Origin: Pseudoalteromonas piscicida | GTDB taxonomy: Bacteria; Pseudomonadota; Gammaproteobacteria; Enterobacterales; Alteromonadaceae | DNA length: 64,000 nt | Assembly: GCF_000238315.3 (NCBI RefSeq) | Contig: NZ_CP011925.1 | Span: forward strand, 124,001 to 188,000 | Direction of reading: 5' to 3' | Part shown: in pieces, positions 16,105 to 23,991 of the stretch | Position numbering within the stretch: the first letter of the stretch is position 1 | How the letters are laid out: each line of letters opens with the position of its first letter | The notes under the pieces: generated by a model | Told to the model about the DNA's origin: nothing | The model's database searches: none | Seen by the model: the letters and a program-made list of their open reading frames with translations, nothing else | Position numbers and translations under genes: made by a program

Positions 16105-18246
16105 TTAAAGAGACTTAATTCCCATATTGTAAAGCGTAAAGCCATAAATATCGGCATACTGTTCAATCGTCTTGCTTATCGGTGTGCCTGCGCCGTGCCC
16201 TGCATTGGTTTCGATACGAATAAGCGTCGGATTAGCACCTGTGTGTTTGCTTTGTAGCTCAGCTGCAAACTTGTAAGAGTGTGCAGGTACTACGCGGTCG
16301 TCATGGTCACCTGTTGTGATCATGGTTGCTGGATAATCTACGCCAGCCTTTACGTTATGTACAGGTGAATAACCTTTCAGGTATTCAAACATCTCTTTGT
16401 TGTCTTCCGCCGTACCGTAATCGTAAGCCCAGCCGGCACCAGCAGTAAACGTGTGGTAACGCAGCATATCAAGTACCCCTACCGCAGGTACAGCCACTTT
16501 GAATAGGTCTGGACGTTGCAACATCGTCGCACCTACTAACAAACCACCGTTCGAACCGCCGTTAATTGCAAGCTTTTCACTTGAAGTATAATTTTCAGAT
16601 ACTAAGTATTCGCCTGCAGCAATAAAGTCATCAAAGACGTTTTGCTTTTGCATTTGAGTACCTGCTTTGTGCCATTTTTTACCATACTCACCGCCGCCAC
16701 GTAAGTTTGCTACTGCATAAACCCCACCCAGCTCTAACCAAGCTGCACGTGTCGGGCTAAAGTAAGGCTTAAGACTGACATTAAATCCACCATAACCGTA
16801 CAACAGCGTTGGATTGTTACCATCCAATTTCAGTCCTTTTTTATGGGTGATGATCATCGGTACACGGGTACCATCTTTTGACGTGTAAAAAACTTGCTTA
16901 GACACGTAAGCATCTGAATCAAAATCTACTTTATCCGAACTATATAACTCGCTACGGCCTGATTCTGCATCGAAAGCAAAGATAGATCTCGGGGTGTTGT
17001 AGTTAGTGAATGAGTAATAAAGTACCTTGTCTTCCTCCTCACCGCTAAAGCCACTTACAGTGCCTACACCTGGAAGCGTAATGTCACGGATCAGTTTACC
17101 TGTGAAGTCATACTGTTTTACCAATGAAATTGCATCTTTGATGTAAGTCGCAAATAGGTAACCTGACCCTGTTGAAACCGATAGTACATTGTCGGTTTCT
17201 GGGATCACATCTTGCCAGTTTTCTGGTTGTGGCTGCTTCGCATTGACTTTAACGATACGGCGATTTGGCGCATCTAAGTTAGTGCTTAAGAACAATGTGT
17301 CGCCTTCACTGTGGATCACGCTGGTATCAGAGTTGGTATGATCTAAAATCGTTACCCAGTCACTATTTGGCTTGCTTAAGTCACGAATAAATAGCTTGTT
17401 ACCTGAGGTTGATACCGCAGCAGAGATCACCAAGTATTTTTTATCGTATGTTACACCACCATAAACATAACGGTGCTTTTGCGCATCAGTGGCACCAAAA
17501 ATGACCTTATCTTGATCTTGAGGTGTGCCAATCTTGTGGTAATACACTTTATGTTGGTCAGTTTTTGCAGAAAGTTCACTGCCTTTAGGTTTGTCATAGC
17601 TTGAGTAGTAAAAACCTTCATTACCAAACCAAGAGATACCACTAAACTTCACGTCGACCAGCGTTTCACCAACCTGCTCTTTAGTCTCGGCGTTTAGTAC
17701 AATCACTTTACGCCAGTCACTCCCACCTTCGGAAATTTGATACGCTACTAATGAAGCGTCTTTACTAAAACTTAATCCTGCAAGCGATGTTGTGCCATCG
17801 TCACTCATGGTGTTTGGATCTAAAAATACCTCAGCTTCACTACCTTCTTTTTGGCGGTACAAAACACTTTGGTTTTGCAATCCATCATTTTTGTAGAAAT
17901 AGGTATAGTTGCCGTGTTTAAACGGTTGAGAAACACGCTCGTAATCAAGTAGTTCAGTGAGGCGTTTTTCGATGTCTTTACGATATGGAATCTGCGATAA
18001 ATATGCTTGAGTAGTCTCGTTTTGTGCTTTTACCCACGCAGCGGTTTCTGCGCTTTTATCGTCTTCTAACCAGCGATATGGATCCGCCACTTGCGTACCA
18101 AAGTAGTTGTCTACCACGGTGCCTGTTTTAGTCATTGGATATTTCACAGATTGCGTCAATGCCGCATTATTAGATTGTTCATTTTCGGTATTAACACATC
18201 CGACAAGCGCAAGAGCAATGGCTCCAGCTAGTATCTTCTTTATCAT
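16105..18246 (-). CDS. Prolyl oligopeptidase, S9A family, lipoprotein/periplasmic
   Basis: A 713-residue protein. The N-terminus [17 protein letters not shown] is a lipoprotein signal with Cys17. Residues about 35-430 carry the beta-propeller ([22 protein letters not shown] is the classic S9A opening). The alpha/beta-hydrolase domain has [11 protein letters not shown] (catalytic S565), [16 protein letters not shown] (Asp near 649) and NAGHGAG (His near 683). The [11 protein letters not shown] segment is typical of the family. It cleaves peptides after proline, here probably in the periplasm as part of protein utilisation. It is transcribed alone, with a terminator downstream and a 33-bp palindrome about 160 bases upstream. 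Confidence 0.92.
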   Translation of the reverse strand: MIKKILAGAIALALVGCVNTENEQSNNAALTQSVKYPMTKTGTVVDNYFGTQVADPYRWLEDDKSAETAAWVKAQNETTQAYLSQIPYRKDIEKRLTELLDYERVSQPFKHGNYTYFYKNDGLQNQSVLYRQKEGSEAEVFLDPNTMSDDGTTSLAGLSFSKDASLVAYQISEGGSDWRKVIVLNAETKEQVGETLVDVKFSGISWFGNEGFYYSSYDKPKGSELSAKTDQHKVYYHKIGTPQDQDKVIFGATDAQKHRYVYGGVTYDKKYLVISAAVSTSGNKLFIRDLSKPNSDWVTILDHTNSDTSVIHSEGDTLFLSTNLDAPNRRIVKVNAKQPQPENWQDVIPETDNVLSVSTGSGYLFATYIKDAISLVKQYDFTGKLIRDITLPGVGTVSGFSGEEEDKVLYYSFTNYNTPRSIFAFDAESGRSELYSSDKVDFDSDAYVSKQVFYTSKDGTRVPMIITHKKGLKLDGNNPTLLYGYGGFNVSLKPYFSPTRAAWLELGGVYAVANLRGGGEYGKKWHKAGTQMQKQNVFDDFIAAGEYLVSENYTSSEKLAINGGSNGGLLVGATMLQRPDLFKVAVPAVGVLDMLRYHTFTAGAGWAYDYGTAEDNKEMFEYLKGYSPVHNVKAGVDYPATMITTGDHDDRVVPAHSYKFAAELQSKHTGANPTLIRIETNAGHGAGTPISKTIEQYADIYGFTLYNMGIKSL

Positions 18247-18405
18247 TGTGGGGATTCCTATTGGTTCTTATTAGCTACTATCTCGCCGTAGTTTCTTGCA
18301 TCTTACTCATTAATAAAACTTTTCGATACGGCATTTTTTGTTAAGCATTTATCAGTGTTGGACATGATTACGCTACTAGAATTGCTGTGGATTGTAGTGA
18401 AGCAG

Positions 18406-18438
18406 GTGTATTTGTCTACAAATTGTAGACAAATACAC
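18406..18438. promoter_or_regulatory. Perfect 33-bp palindrome (operator or stem-loop)
   Basis: GTGTATTTGTCTACAA (18406-18421) is followed by one base and its exact reverse complement. It lies 40 bases past the stop of the DUF3833 gene and 160 bases upstream of the peptidase start. No T-tract follows on either strand, so simple intrinsic termination is doubtful. The core TACA-N3-TGTA resembles palindromic repressor operators. It is either an operator for the peptidase promoter or a transcript-end stem-loop. Confidence 0.65.
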
Positions 18439-18477
18439 GAGTAAGAAGGTTAAATTGAAGTTGATTTGGCGTAATTA

Positions 18478-19008
18478 TTATTGCCTTTGCATAAATATTG
18501 TGACTTCAGCCATTACAATACCGAACTTTTCAATATAAGAGCGGTTCATGAGAGTGGTTTGGTCAAAAGACCACATCCAATCGTCAAAGTGTACTTCGTA
18601 GCTGGTGTCGTCAACGGGTAAGTCCATTCTATACTGCCAATTCATGGCATTGCCGTAGGTTTTGCCCGATGCTGAGTTGAGGATATCGTTGGCGCGGCCT
18701 AAATACTGGTTGCCAGCTGCTTTTGTAATAGTCCAAACTCGCGTTTTGACGCCATCACCGAGCAAATAGTTAAAGGACTCATCTAAGACAAGCTCTGACT
18801 GGTTATTGATTGAGCCTTTGATATCGACGGTAAACTGTTGAACTAAGTTACCATCTCTGTCTTGGACTATCCCCCATGCTTTTATGTCACCAACAAAAAA
18901 CTCATAGGGGTCAAATTGCGGTTTAAGTGTCGAGTATTTTTTACCGTCAATGCCCGAACTGCATGCCGACAAAAAAAATAAGGTGAGTACTGCAAGAGTG
19001 ATGCGCAT
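18478..19008 (-). CDS. DUF3833 lipoprotein
   Basis: A 176-residue protein with lipobox LFFLSAC (Cys16). The body, with DPYEFFVGDIKAWGIVQDR, NYLLGDGVKTRVW and YIEKFGIVMAEVTIFM near the end, fits DUF3833. These proteins commonly occur with CFA-synthase, photolyase and chalcone-isomerase-like genes linked to oxidative or photo-stress; only the last of those is present here, 95 bases upstream on the same strand. Beyond an outer-membrane-anchored, possibly lipid-binding protein, no function can be assigned. Confidence 0.8.
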   Translation of the reverse strand: MRITLAVLTLFFLSACSSGIDGKKYSTLKPQFDPYEFFVGDIKAWGIVQDRDGNLVQQFTVDIKGSINNQSELVLDESFNYLLGDGVKTRVWTITKAAGNQYLGRANDILNSASGKTYGNAMNWQYRMDLPVDDTSYEVHFDDWMWSFDQTTLMNRSYIEKFGIVMAEVTIFMQRQ

Positions 19009-19103
19009 TGTTTTCTCCTTAGGCTTGAGGCCACTTTGAGTGCTATTGCTTTTGATATGTGAGCCAAATAGCGAAGATGAAATTAACGAAAAAGAACCAT
19101 ATG

Positions 19104-19631
19104 CTATTTCCGCTTGAGGCCCAGAAGCTCGGCTCGCATGGTTGGCTCGGATGTTTTTTCACCGAGCCAAATGTTGAAAAAACGGGTAGTAAATTCTGAG
19201 TCTTTCACTTCGCCAATAAGCTTTTTATCTTGGTAAAACTGTGTAGCTCCTTCGGGTGTTCTCACGCCAAAAAGCACGGTCCCTTTAGAGACATTGGGGA
19301 AAATCTTTTTCATTTCTGCCAGCCATCGCTCACCTTGACTCGAATTATTAAACCCTTGTTTTTCCATCTCTTTAAGAGATCGTTTTACTATCTCTTTGCC
19401 GTCAAGCGCGCGTAAATAATGTAGTGCCAATACAAAAGGTTGGTCTTGAGAGTACGCGCCTTGTGGCGCATAAAGGCTGGCATCATAAACATCCCAAAAC
19501 AAATAGGTCATTCGACTTGTTTTGCCGACCTGCTTCGGGTTTTCGATAAATTGATTTACAAGATCACTGGTGCTTGCGAAACCCTGAGTGCTGAAAAGCA
19601 AAATCAAAAAGGCAAAGATGGCCCTTTGCAT
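19104..19631 (-). CDS. Chalcone-isomerase-like periplasmic protein
   Basis: A 175-residue protein with signal peptide MQRAIFAFLILLFSTQGFA. The sequence (MTYLFWDVYDASLYAP, PFVLALHYLRALDGKEIVKRS, FYQDKKLIGEVKD, FFNIWLGEKTSEP) matches the bacterial chalcone-isomerase-like family, which has the fold without known isomerase activity and may bind fatty acids. It precedes the DUF3833 gene in the same direction (95 bases), and the two are a recurrent pair. They may share a transcript. Confidence 0.8.
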   Translation of the reverse strand: MQRAIFAFLILLFSTQGFASTSDLVNQFIENPKQVGKTSRMTYLFWDVYDASLYAPQGAYSQDQPFVLALHYLRALDGKEIVKRSLKEMEKQGFNNSSQGERWLAEMKKIFPNVSKGTVLFGVRTPEGATQFYQDKKLIGEVKDSEFTTRFFNIWLGEKTSEPTMRAELLGLKRK

Positions 19632-19773
19632 ACTAACCTCTTCCTATATAAAAACGGTTAGTCTCTTATACGAACGAGCTGGAAAGTTTGTTCACTTTGC
19701 TGCTGCCTGAAAGGTGCTGTCATCCCCCTTTACAATTTGTTAAGCTGACTAAAACCTACATACAGGAGCCATT

Positions 19774-20250
19774 ATGAGCCTTTCAATTCGCCCAGCAGAA
19801 GTAGCTGATGCCGCGACAATACTGCATTTTATCAACGAACTTGCAATTTATGAGAAAGAGCCAGATGCCGTGCTCAATACCGTGGAAGAAATAGAACAGA
19901 AATTGTTTGGTAAAGAAGCCAGAGCGCACAGCGTTATTTGTGAATTAGATGGTGAAGCAATTGGGTTCGCAGTATATTTCTTTAATTATTCTACTTGGCT
20001 TGGCAAGCACGGGCTGTATCTTGAAGACTTATATGTGTCACAAGACAAACGCGGTGTTGGTGCAGGTAAAGGGATCATGAAGTACCTCGCAAGACTTGCA
20101 CTACAAAAGGACTGTGGTCGCTTTGAGTGGGTGGTGCTTGACTGGAACAAACCATCAGTCGATTTTTATGAAAGTATCGGTGCTAAAGCACAAAACGAGT
20201 GGATTATTTATCGCTTATCAGGGCAAGAACTCATCGATTTTGCTGAGTAA
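19774..20250 (+). CDS. GNAT N-acetyltransferase, diamine-acetyltransferase-like
   Basis: A 158-residue protein with ribosome site AGGAG seven bases before ATG. It has the spermidine/diamine acetyltransferase pattern: IRPAEVADAATILHFINELAIYE, YSTWLGKHGLYLEDLYV, the acetyl-CoA loop RGVGAGKGIMKYLA, and WVVLDWNKPSVDFYESIGA. The match to the SSAT branch (ELAxYEK, LEDLyV, NxxxxxFYxxxGA) is good, but the substrate could be a polyamine, thialysine or another amine. An intrinsic terminator follows directly, so it is monocistronic. Unlike the other GNAT gene at 15356 it is intact. Confidence 0.85.
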   Translation: MSLSIRPAEVADAATILHFINELAIYEKEPDAVLNTVEEIEQKLFGKEARAHSVICELDGEAIGFAVYFFNYSTWLGKHGLYLEDLYVSQDKRGVGAGKGIMKYLARLALQKDCGRFEWVVLDWNKPSVDFYESIGAKAQNEWIIYRLSGQELIDFAE

Positions 20251-20258
20251 GTATAGTG

Positions 20259-20300
20259 GATTGAGAGGGCTATTTAGCCCGCTCAATCTCATGTTTTTTT
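20259..20300 (+). terminator. Intrinsic terminator after the GNAT gene
   Basis: GATTGAG-A-GGGCT, a 4-base loop, then AGCCC-G-CTCAATC (20259-20288), followed by a run of T at 20293-20300. A strong rightward terminator placed 9 bases past the stop. Confidence 0.88.
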
Positions 20301-20309
20301 AAGTTATGG

Positions 20310-20585
20310 TTACTTATCTACGTGGCCTAAATCACGCTCAGGATCTAATAAATCTCTCACTCTTCTTTTGAGCACCTTGGCTTCTGGAAAACCACCGTCG
20401 ACTTTTCGGCACCAAATTAACGTATCATTGTAGTAAATTTCGAATACGCCTTTACTTGCTGGTGCAAGTGCAACTTGCTTTAAATCGTCGGAGAAAGTTG
20501 AAAGCAACTCTTGTGCAAGCCAAGAAGCTCGCAGCATCCATTGGCAAAGCACGCAATAATGAATTGTAATGATCGGTTTTTGCAT
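20310..20585 (-). CDS. SelT/SelW/SelH (Rdx) family protein
   Basis: A 91-residue protein with the Rdx-fold start ITIHYCVLCQWMLRASWLAQELL. The CxxC at residues 11-14 is the redox motif (Cys in place of selenocysteine). The later segments GVFEIYYNDTLIWCRKVDGGFPEAKVLKRRVRDLL are also typical. It is probably a small thioredoxin-like redox protein in the cytosol. It is convergent with the GNAT gene. Note that Cys39-type residue WCRK in place of the usual W-x-R is also present. Confidence 0.82.
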   Translation of the reverse strand: MQKPIITIHYCVLCQWMLRASWLAQELLSTFSDDLKQVALAPASKGVFEIYYNDTLIWCRKVDGGFPEAKVLKRRVRDLLDPERDLGHVDK

Positions 20586-20651
20586 GAATTTACATAAACT
20601 TGAAGGTTGTGATTGGATTTTAGCACTGTGATTTATGATGTGGCTAGTATG

Positions 20652-20675
20652 AAAAAAACGGGGGTTACCCCCCCG
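20652..20675 (-). terminator. Intrinsic terminator of the TPR/oxygenase operon
   Basis: Read leftward: CGGGGGGGTAACCCCCG followed by seven T. It lies about 115 bases beyond the stop at 20789 and ends the two-gene operon 21967/20789. Confidence 0.82.
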
Positions 20676-20788
20676 AAATTATCCAGGGAGACCTCAATCA
20701 TAAGGTCAGACTTTAAGTTACGGGTTATTCACATAGTAACAACCCTTTTGTGGTAAGTTGGGGGGGAGACGTGATGAAAATTAGGATT

Positions 20789-21949
20789 CTAGTGATCGTT
20801 TCTATATTGATCCAAAGCTGCGTTCAAATTATCAATCCAGCGTTGTCTATTTTTAAATTCTGATTGGATTGCTTGGCGTTGAGTCGATGTTAGATCAGGA
20901 TGCCAAATTGAGAATATAAGTACAATTCGGTCACGGTCGCTGCCATTATGTGCCATATGCAAATAGGAGTCATCGAAGATGGTGAGTTGATGCTGTTGCC
21001 ATGAAACACGCTCGCCATTGACGTCTAGGTAACAGTCATGGGGAATATCTATGGCTAAATGCACTGTTAAGCTGTGGTTCGAAAGGCCGTGATGTGGAGT
21101 GATGGTTTGGCCTTTGGCTAATTTAGAGTAAAACACTTCGTATGGAGATGCTGTTAAGCCATAACAAGGTACTTTCTCTAAGGCTTTTTTAAGTATGGGA
21201 AAGTGCTTTGACACTGAAACGTTTTCCACTCCCTCTTTAAAAAGGGACAACGCTTGCCAGTTGTTACTGTTTGCGAGCATTGGAAATGCGCTTTCATACT
21301 CTTTACCCGACAAATAAGGCGTAAGGTGTGAAGATGCGGTATTAAACGTAGTGTGAAATTCTTTGATGATGTCGGGGATCGTAGCGTTAAAGCTTTCATA
21401 CCATGCAAATTGTTCCGCAGGCCAGATAGGGTGAGCACTTAGATTCGCAACGTAAAAAAGGTGTGGTGCTTGGGTTGTTTCGAAGGGTTTACTACTATAT
21501 TGCACCCAGCGACCGGACTCAATGCTTGATGCTGTACCAAGGTTCTTTTCCATACACTGCCAAGCTTTTTGGAATCGCTCAAGTGTTTGAGGGGCGGTGC
21601 TATTGGCGAGTTGAAGGCGCTTAAAGCTACCTGTGAGTGCTTCACATAGGGTGTAACATACGAGTGCTGTACTGTCTTCTCCCTTCTTCTCTAATAAATG
21701 TCCAAGGTAGAGATACACTAAGTAGTTTTTAGGTGCCAGAGTAAGGCAGTGAAAGTAGGCCTTTTCACTTTCAGGTAACGCGCCAATTTGCTCTAAAATT
21801 ACAGCAACCCGATAGCTTAGTTCAGCACTTTGAGGATAACTATCGATTAGCTTCGATAACAGTAATGACCATCTATTTTGTGGCTCGCACTGGAGAATTG
21901 GCTGTAAAAGTGAGTCTATATTTAGTGGTTGTGTCTCTTCGTTTGTCAT
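20789..21949 (-). CDS. TPR protein with aspartyl/asparaginyl beta-hydroxylase domain
   Basis: A 386-residue protein. Residues about 35-110 contain two TPR-like helical repeats (AELSYRVAVILEQIGALPESEKAYFHCLTLAP). The C-terminal half fits the Asp/Asn beta-hydroxylase family: EVFYSKLAKGQTITPHHGLSNHSLTVHLAI, then LTIFDDSYLHMAHNGSDRDRIVLIFSIWHPDL. The histidines in HHGLSNH and LHMAHN probably bind Fe(II), and the Arg in DRDRIVL the 2-oxoglutarate. It starts 17 bases after the upstream TPR-2OG oxygenase gene, so the two form an operon. The substrate is unknown; a protein or peptide side chain is likely from the family. Confidence 0.82.
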   Translation of the reverse strand: MTNEETQPLNIDSLLQPILQCEPQNRWSLLLSKLIDSYPQSAELSYRVAVILEQIGALPESEKAYFHCLTLAPKNYLVYLYLGHLLEKKGEDSTALVCYTLCEALTGSFKRLQLANSTAPQTLERFQKAWQCMEKNLGTASSIESGRWVQYSSKPFETTQAPHLFYVANLSAHPIWPAEQFAWYESFNATIPDIIKEFHTTFNTASSHLTPYLSGKEYESAFPMLANSNNWQALSLFKEGVENVSVSKHFPILKKALEKVPCYGLTASPYEVFYSKLAKGQTITPHHGLSNHSLTVHLAIDIPHDCYLDVNGERVSWQQHQLTIFDDSYLHMAHNGSDRDRIVLIFSIWHPDLTSTQRQAIQSEFKNRQRWIDNLNAALDQYRNDH

Positions 21950-21966
21950 TAAAGTGGTTTCTCTTT

Positions 21967-23766
21967 CTATTTATTAAGAACGCCAATATCGAGTGGCAAA
22001 GTCATTCGATAGTTATTACCGGTAGGGTTAAATGGCTGTGTTCCATGCCAAAAATAAGAGGGGAAGATCACGATTTGCCCTCGTTGAGGTTTTACGGTTT
22101 TGAATGGTGGAAAATCGTAGGGTGGTGCCAGTGGTGGCCGCCCAAACTCAATGACACCATTGTTGCTATCGTCATTTGGCGTGTTGATATATAGAACTAC
22201 ACTAATCCAACCAGCGGGGTGAATATGGCTTACGTGGAAACCTTGCTCCGTCAGTTTGACAGACCATGAGCCTGTAATACATTTCTCTTTGCGTAAATGA
22301 GCTAAAAAGGGATGTTCTGGATCTAAATCTAACTTATTAAGGCATTTATCTATATCTCGCAGCAGTTGAGTTCGAGCTTTGGAGATGATTTCGATATCTC
22401 TATTAAGCAAGCCTCCTGAAATTTGTGAGCCATTTACTAAGGTTTGTTCACTTGGTGCTTGTTTGCCTTGATGAAGTGTTAGTAAGCATGACTCCAACGC
22501 TTTAAGAAAGTCTTCTGTGTCTTGATAGCCGCTCGGAGCACCTAAGGTTGTGGTCAGAATAAAATCAGGGTTGCATAGAGCGTGGTGCTTTTTTTTATCG
22601 GTAGCTTGATATACTGCGCTTAGCCAAGCTAATGCAAGTTGTGAGTTGGGCTGTGCTTGCAACACTTTTTCGAGCAGGGATTGTGCGGTACTGAACTTTC
22701 CAAGCTGGATTGCAAATTTTGCTTGCTCACATATCCTGTCGTAATTAACGACTATCTTATTGGCATTATCGAAATGCTCAAAGGCTGCATTTAGCTCATT
22801 GTTTGTGGCCGCTAGACGTCCTCTTAACGCGAGTAATGTTGCTGAAGTATCTGCGTAACCCGACGCCTGTATACATTCCTCACATAACTTGTACTGATTG
22901 GTATTCCAGTACAGTTCAGCTAGGCACTCTATGAGTTCTAGGCGGTTATTTGCTGACTCCATCACGGTTAGTAAACTGGTAGCAAAAAGCTGATGCTGCC
23001 CACTTTGCCAATAAAGCTCGTTAATTGCTTTATGTATGATTGGATTGTATGGGGCTTGCTTCAATGCCAGATTGTAGGCTTGTTGTGCTTGTTCAAATTG
23101 ACCATTAGCAAAAAAGCAGTCACCGAGGTTGTAAAGCGGTTCATAGTGCTCAGGTGCTTTTTGATGTACAAATTTAAAGCATTGAATTGCTTGGTCAAAT
23201 TTAGCCTGTAACTTATAGCAAAGGCCTAAATTGTGTATTGCCCGAAAGACAACCGGAGAGTGTTGGGGAACTTGTTGATAGTAACTGATCGCCTCACTAA
23301 GGTTTCCTCTTGTTTTTTCAACGTCCCCGAGTATTTTGGTGAGTTGTCCAGAATCATCTAGAGATTGTCCTTTGAGTGCCCATTGACTTGCCATGTCGAG
23401 CCGGTTTTGTTCAAGATACAGCAGCGACAAGTTTTTAAGTAAATCTAGATTTTTGGGCTCAGCTTCATACAGCGCAAGGTAATGGGCTTCAGCTTGGTGT
23501 AAATCACCCGATAGCCAGTAACATTTGGCTAGATGAGTTAAGATTTCAGTTTTAAGTGGGGCGAGTTTCGCGGCATCACTTAATGAAGTTATTGCGCTTT
23601 GCCACTCGGCTAGTGATTTATAGCAAATTCCCAAAAGGTAATGCAGATCGGGGTGAGGCGAGTCAATAAAAGGCTGTAGCTTAGTTAACGCTAGTTGATA
23701 TTGTTTTTGTTGGATCAATTTAAAAGCATCTTGAACTGCAATAGTAATTTCGGGCGCTTGCTTCAT
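21967..23766 (-). CDS. TPR-repeat protein with C-terminal 2-oxoglutarate/Fe(II) oxygenase domain
   Basis: A 599-residue protein from ATG 23766 (MKQAPEITI); in-frame ATG 23805 and TTG 23823 are alternatives. About ten TPR units span residues 1-380 (HYLLGICYKSLAEWQSAITSL; PLYNLGDCFFANGQFEQAQQAY). The last 100 residues match the 2OG-FeII_Oxy_5 type: SHIHPAGWISVVLYI, GVIEFGRPP, P-x-x-G-x-IVIFPSYFWHGTQPF, and NYRMTLPLDI. The metal set is probably H-x-H and the distal H of WHGT; R of NYRM binds 2OG. It is 225 bases after the TonB receptor stop, with a terminator between, and 17 bases before the second oxygenase gene. Confidence 0.83.
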   Translation of the reverse strand: MKQAPEITIAVQDAFKLIQQKQYQLALTKLQPFIDSPHPDLHYLLGICYKSLAEWQSAITSLSDAAKLAPLKTEILTHLAKCYWLSGDLHQAEAHYLALYEAEPKNLDLLKNLSLLYLEQNRLDMASQWALKGQSLDDSGQLTKILGDVEKTRGNLSEAISYYQQVPQHSPVVFRAIHNLGLCYKLQAKFDQAIQCFKFVHQKAPEHYEPLYNLGDCFFANGQFEQAQQAYNLALKQAPYNPIIHKAINELYWQSGQHQLFATSLLTVMESANNRLELIECLAELYWNTNQYKLCEECIQASGYADTSATLLALRGRLAATNNELNAAFEHFDNANKIVVNYDRICEQAKFAIQLGKFSTAQSLLEKVLQAQPNSQLALAWLSAVYQATDKKKHHALCNPDFILTTTLGAPSGYQDTEDFLKALESCLLTLHQGKQAPSEQTLVNGSQISGGLLNRDIEIISKARTQLLRDIDKCLNKLDLDPEHPFLAHLRKEKCITGSWSVKLTEQGFHVSHIHPAGWISVVLYINTPNDDSNNGVIEFGRPPLAPPYDFPPFKTVKPQRGQIVIFPSYFWHGTQPFNPTGNNYRMTLPLDIGVLNK

Positions 23767-23950
23767 ATTATTTTTTCTTAAACGGTCAATTTGACTGAGC
23801 TGCATACTTTTTATTTTAGCCAAACTCGACTTAGTTGCGAGTAGGGTGTTGTTATTTTTAAGTTTTGTTGGTTTTGATTAATTTTTTAGTAAACGCGATG
23901 GAAAACTTGGTAACTTACTGTAGATTAAGGGACTTATACAGCAACAACAG

Positions 23951-23971
23951 AAAAGGGAGCCGAAGCTCCCT
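23951..23971 (-). terminator. Intrinsic terminator after the TonB receptor
   Basis: Leftward: AGGGAGC-TTCG-GCTCCCT followed by TTT; a classic UUCG-loop hairpin 21 bases after the stop at 23992. Confidence 0.88.
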
Positions 23972-23991
23972 AGTCTTTCAGTATCAACTGA

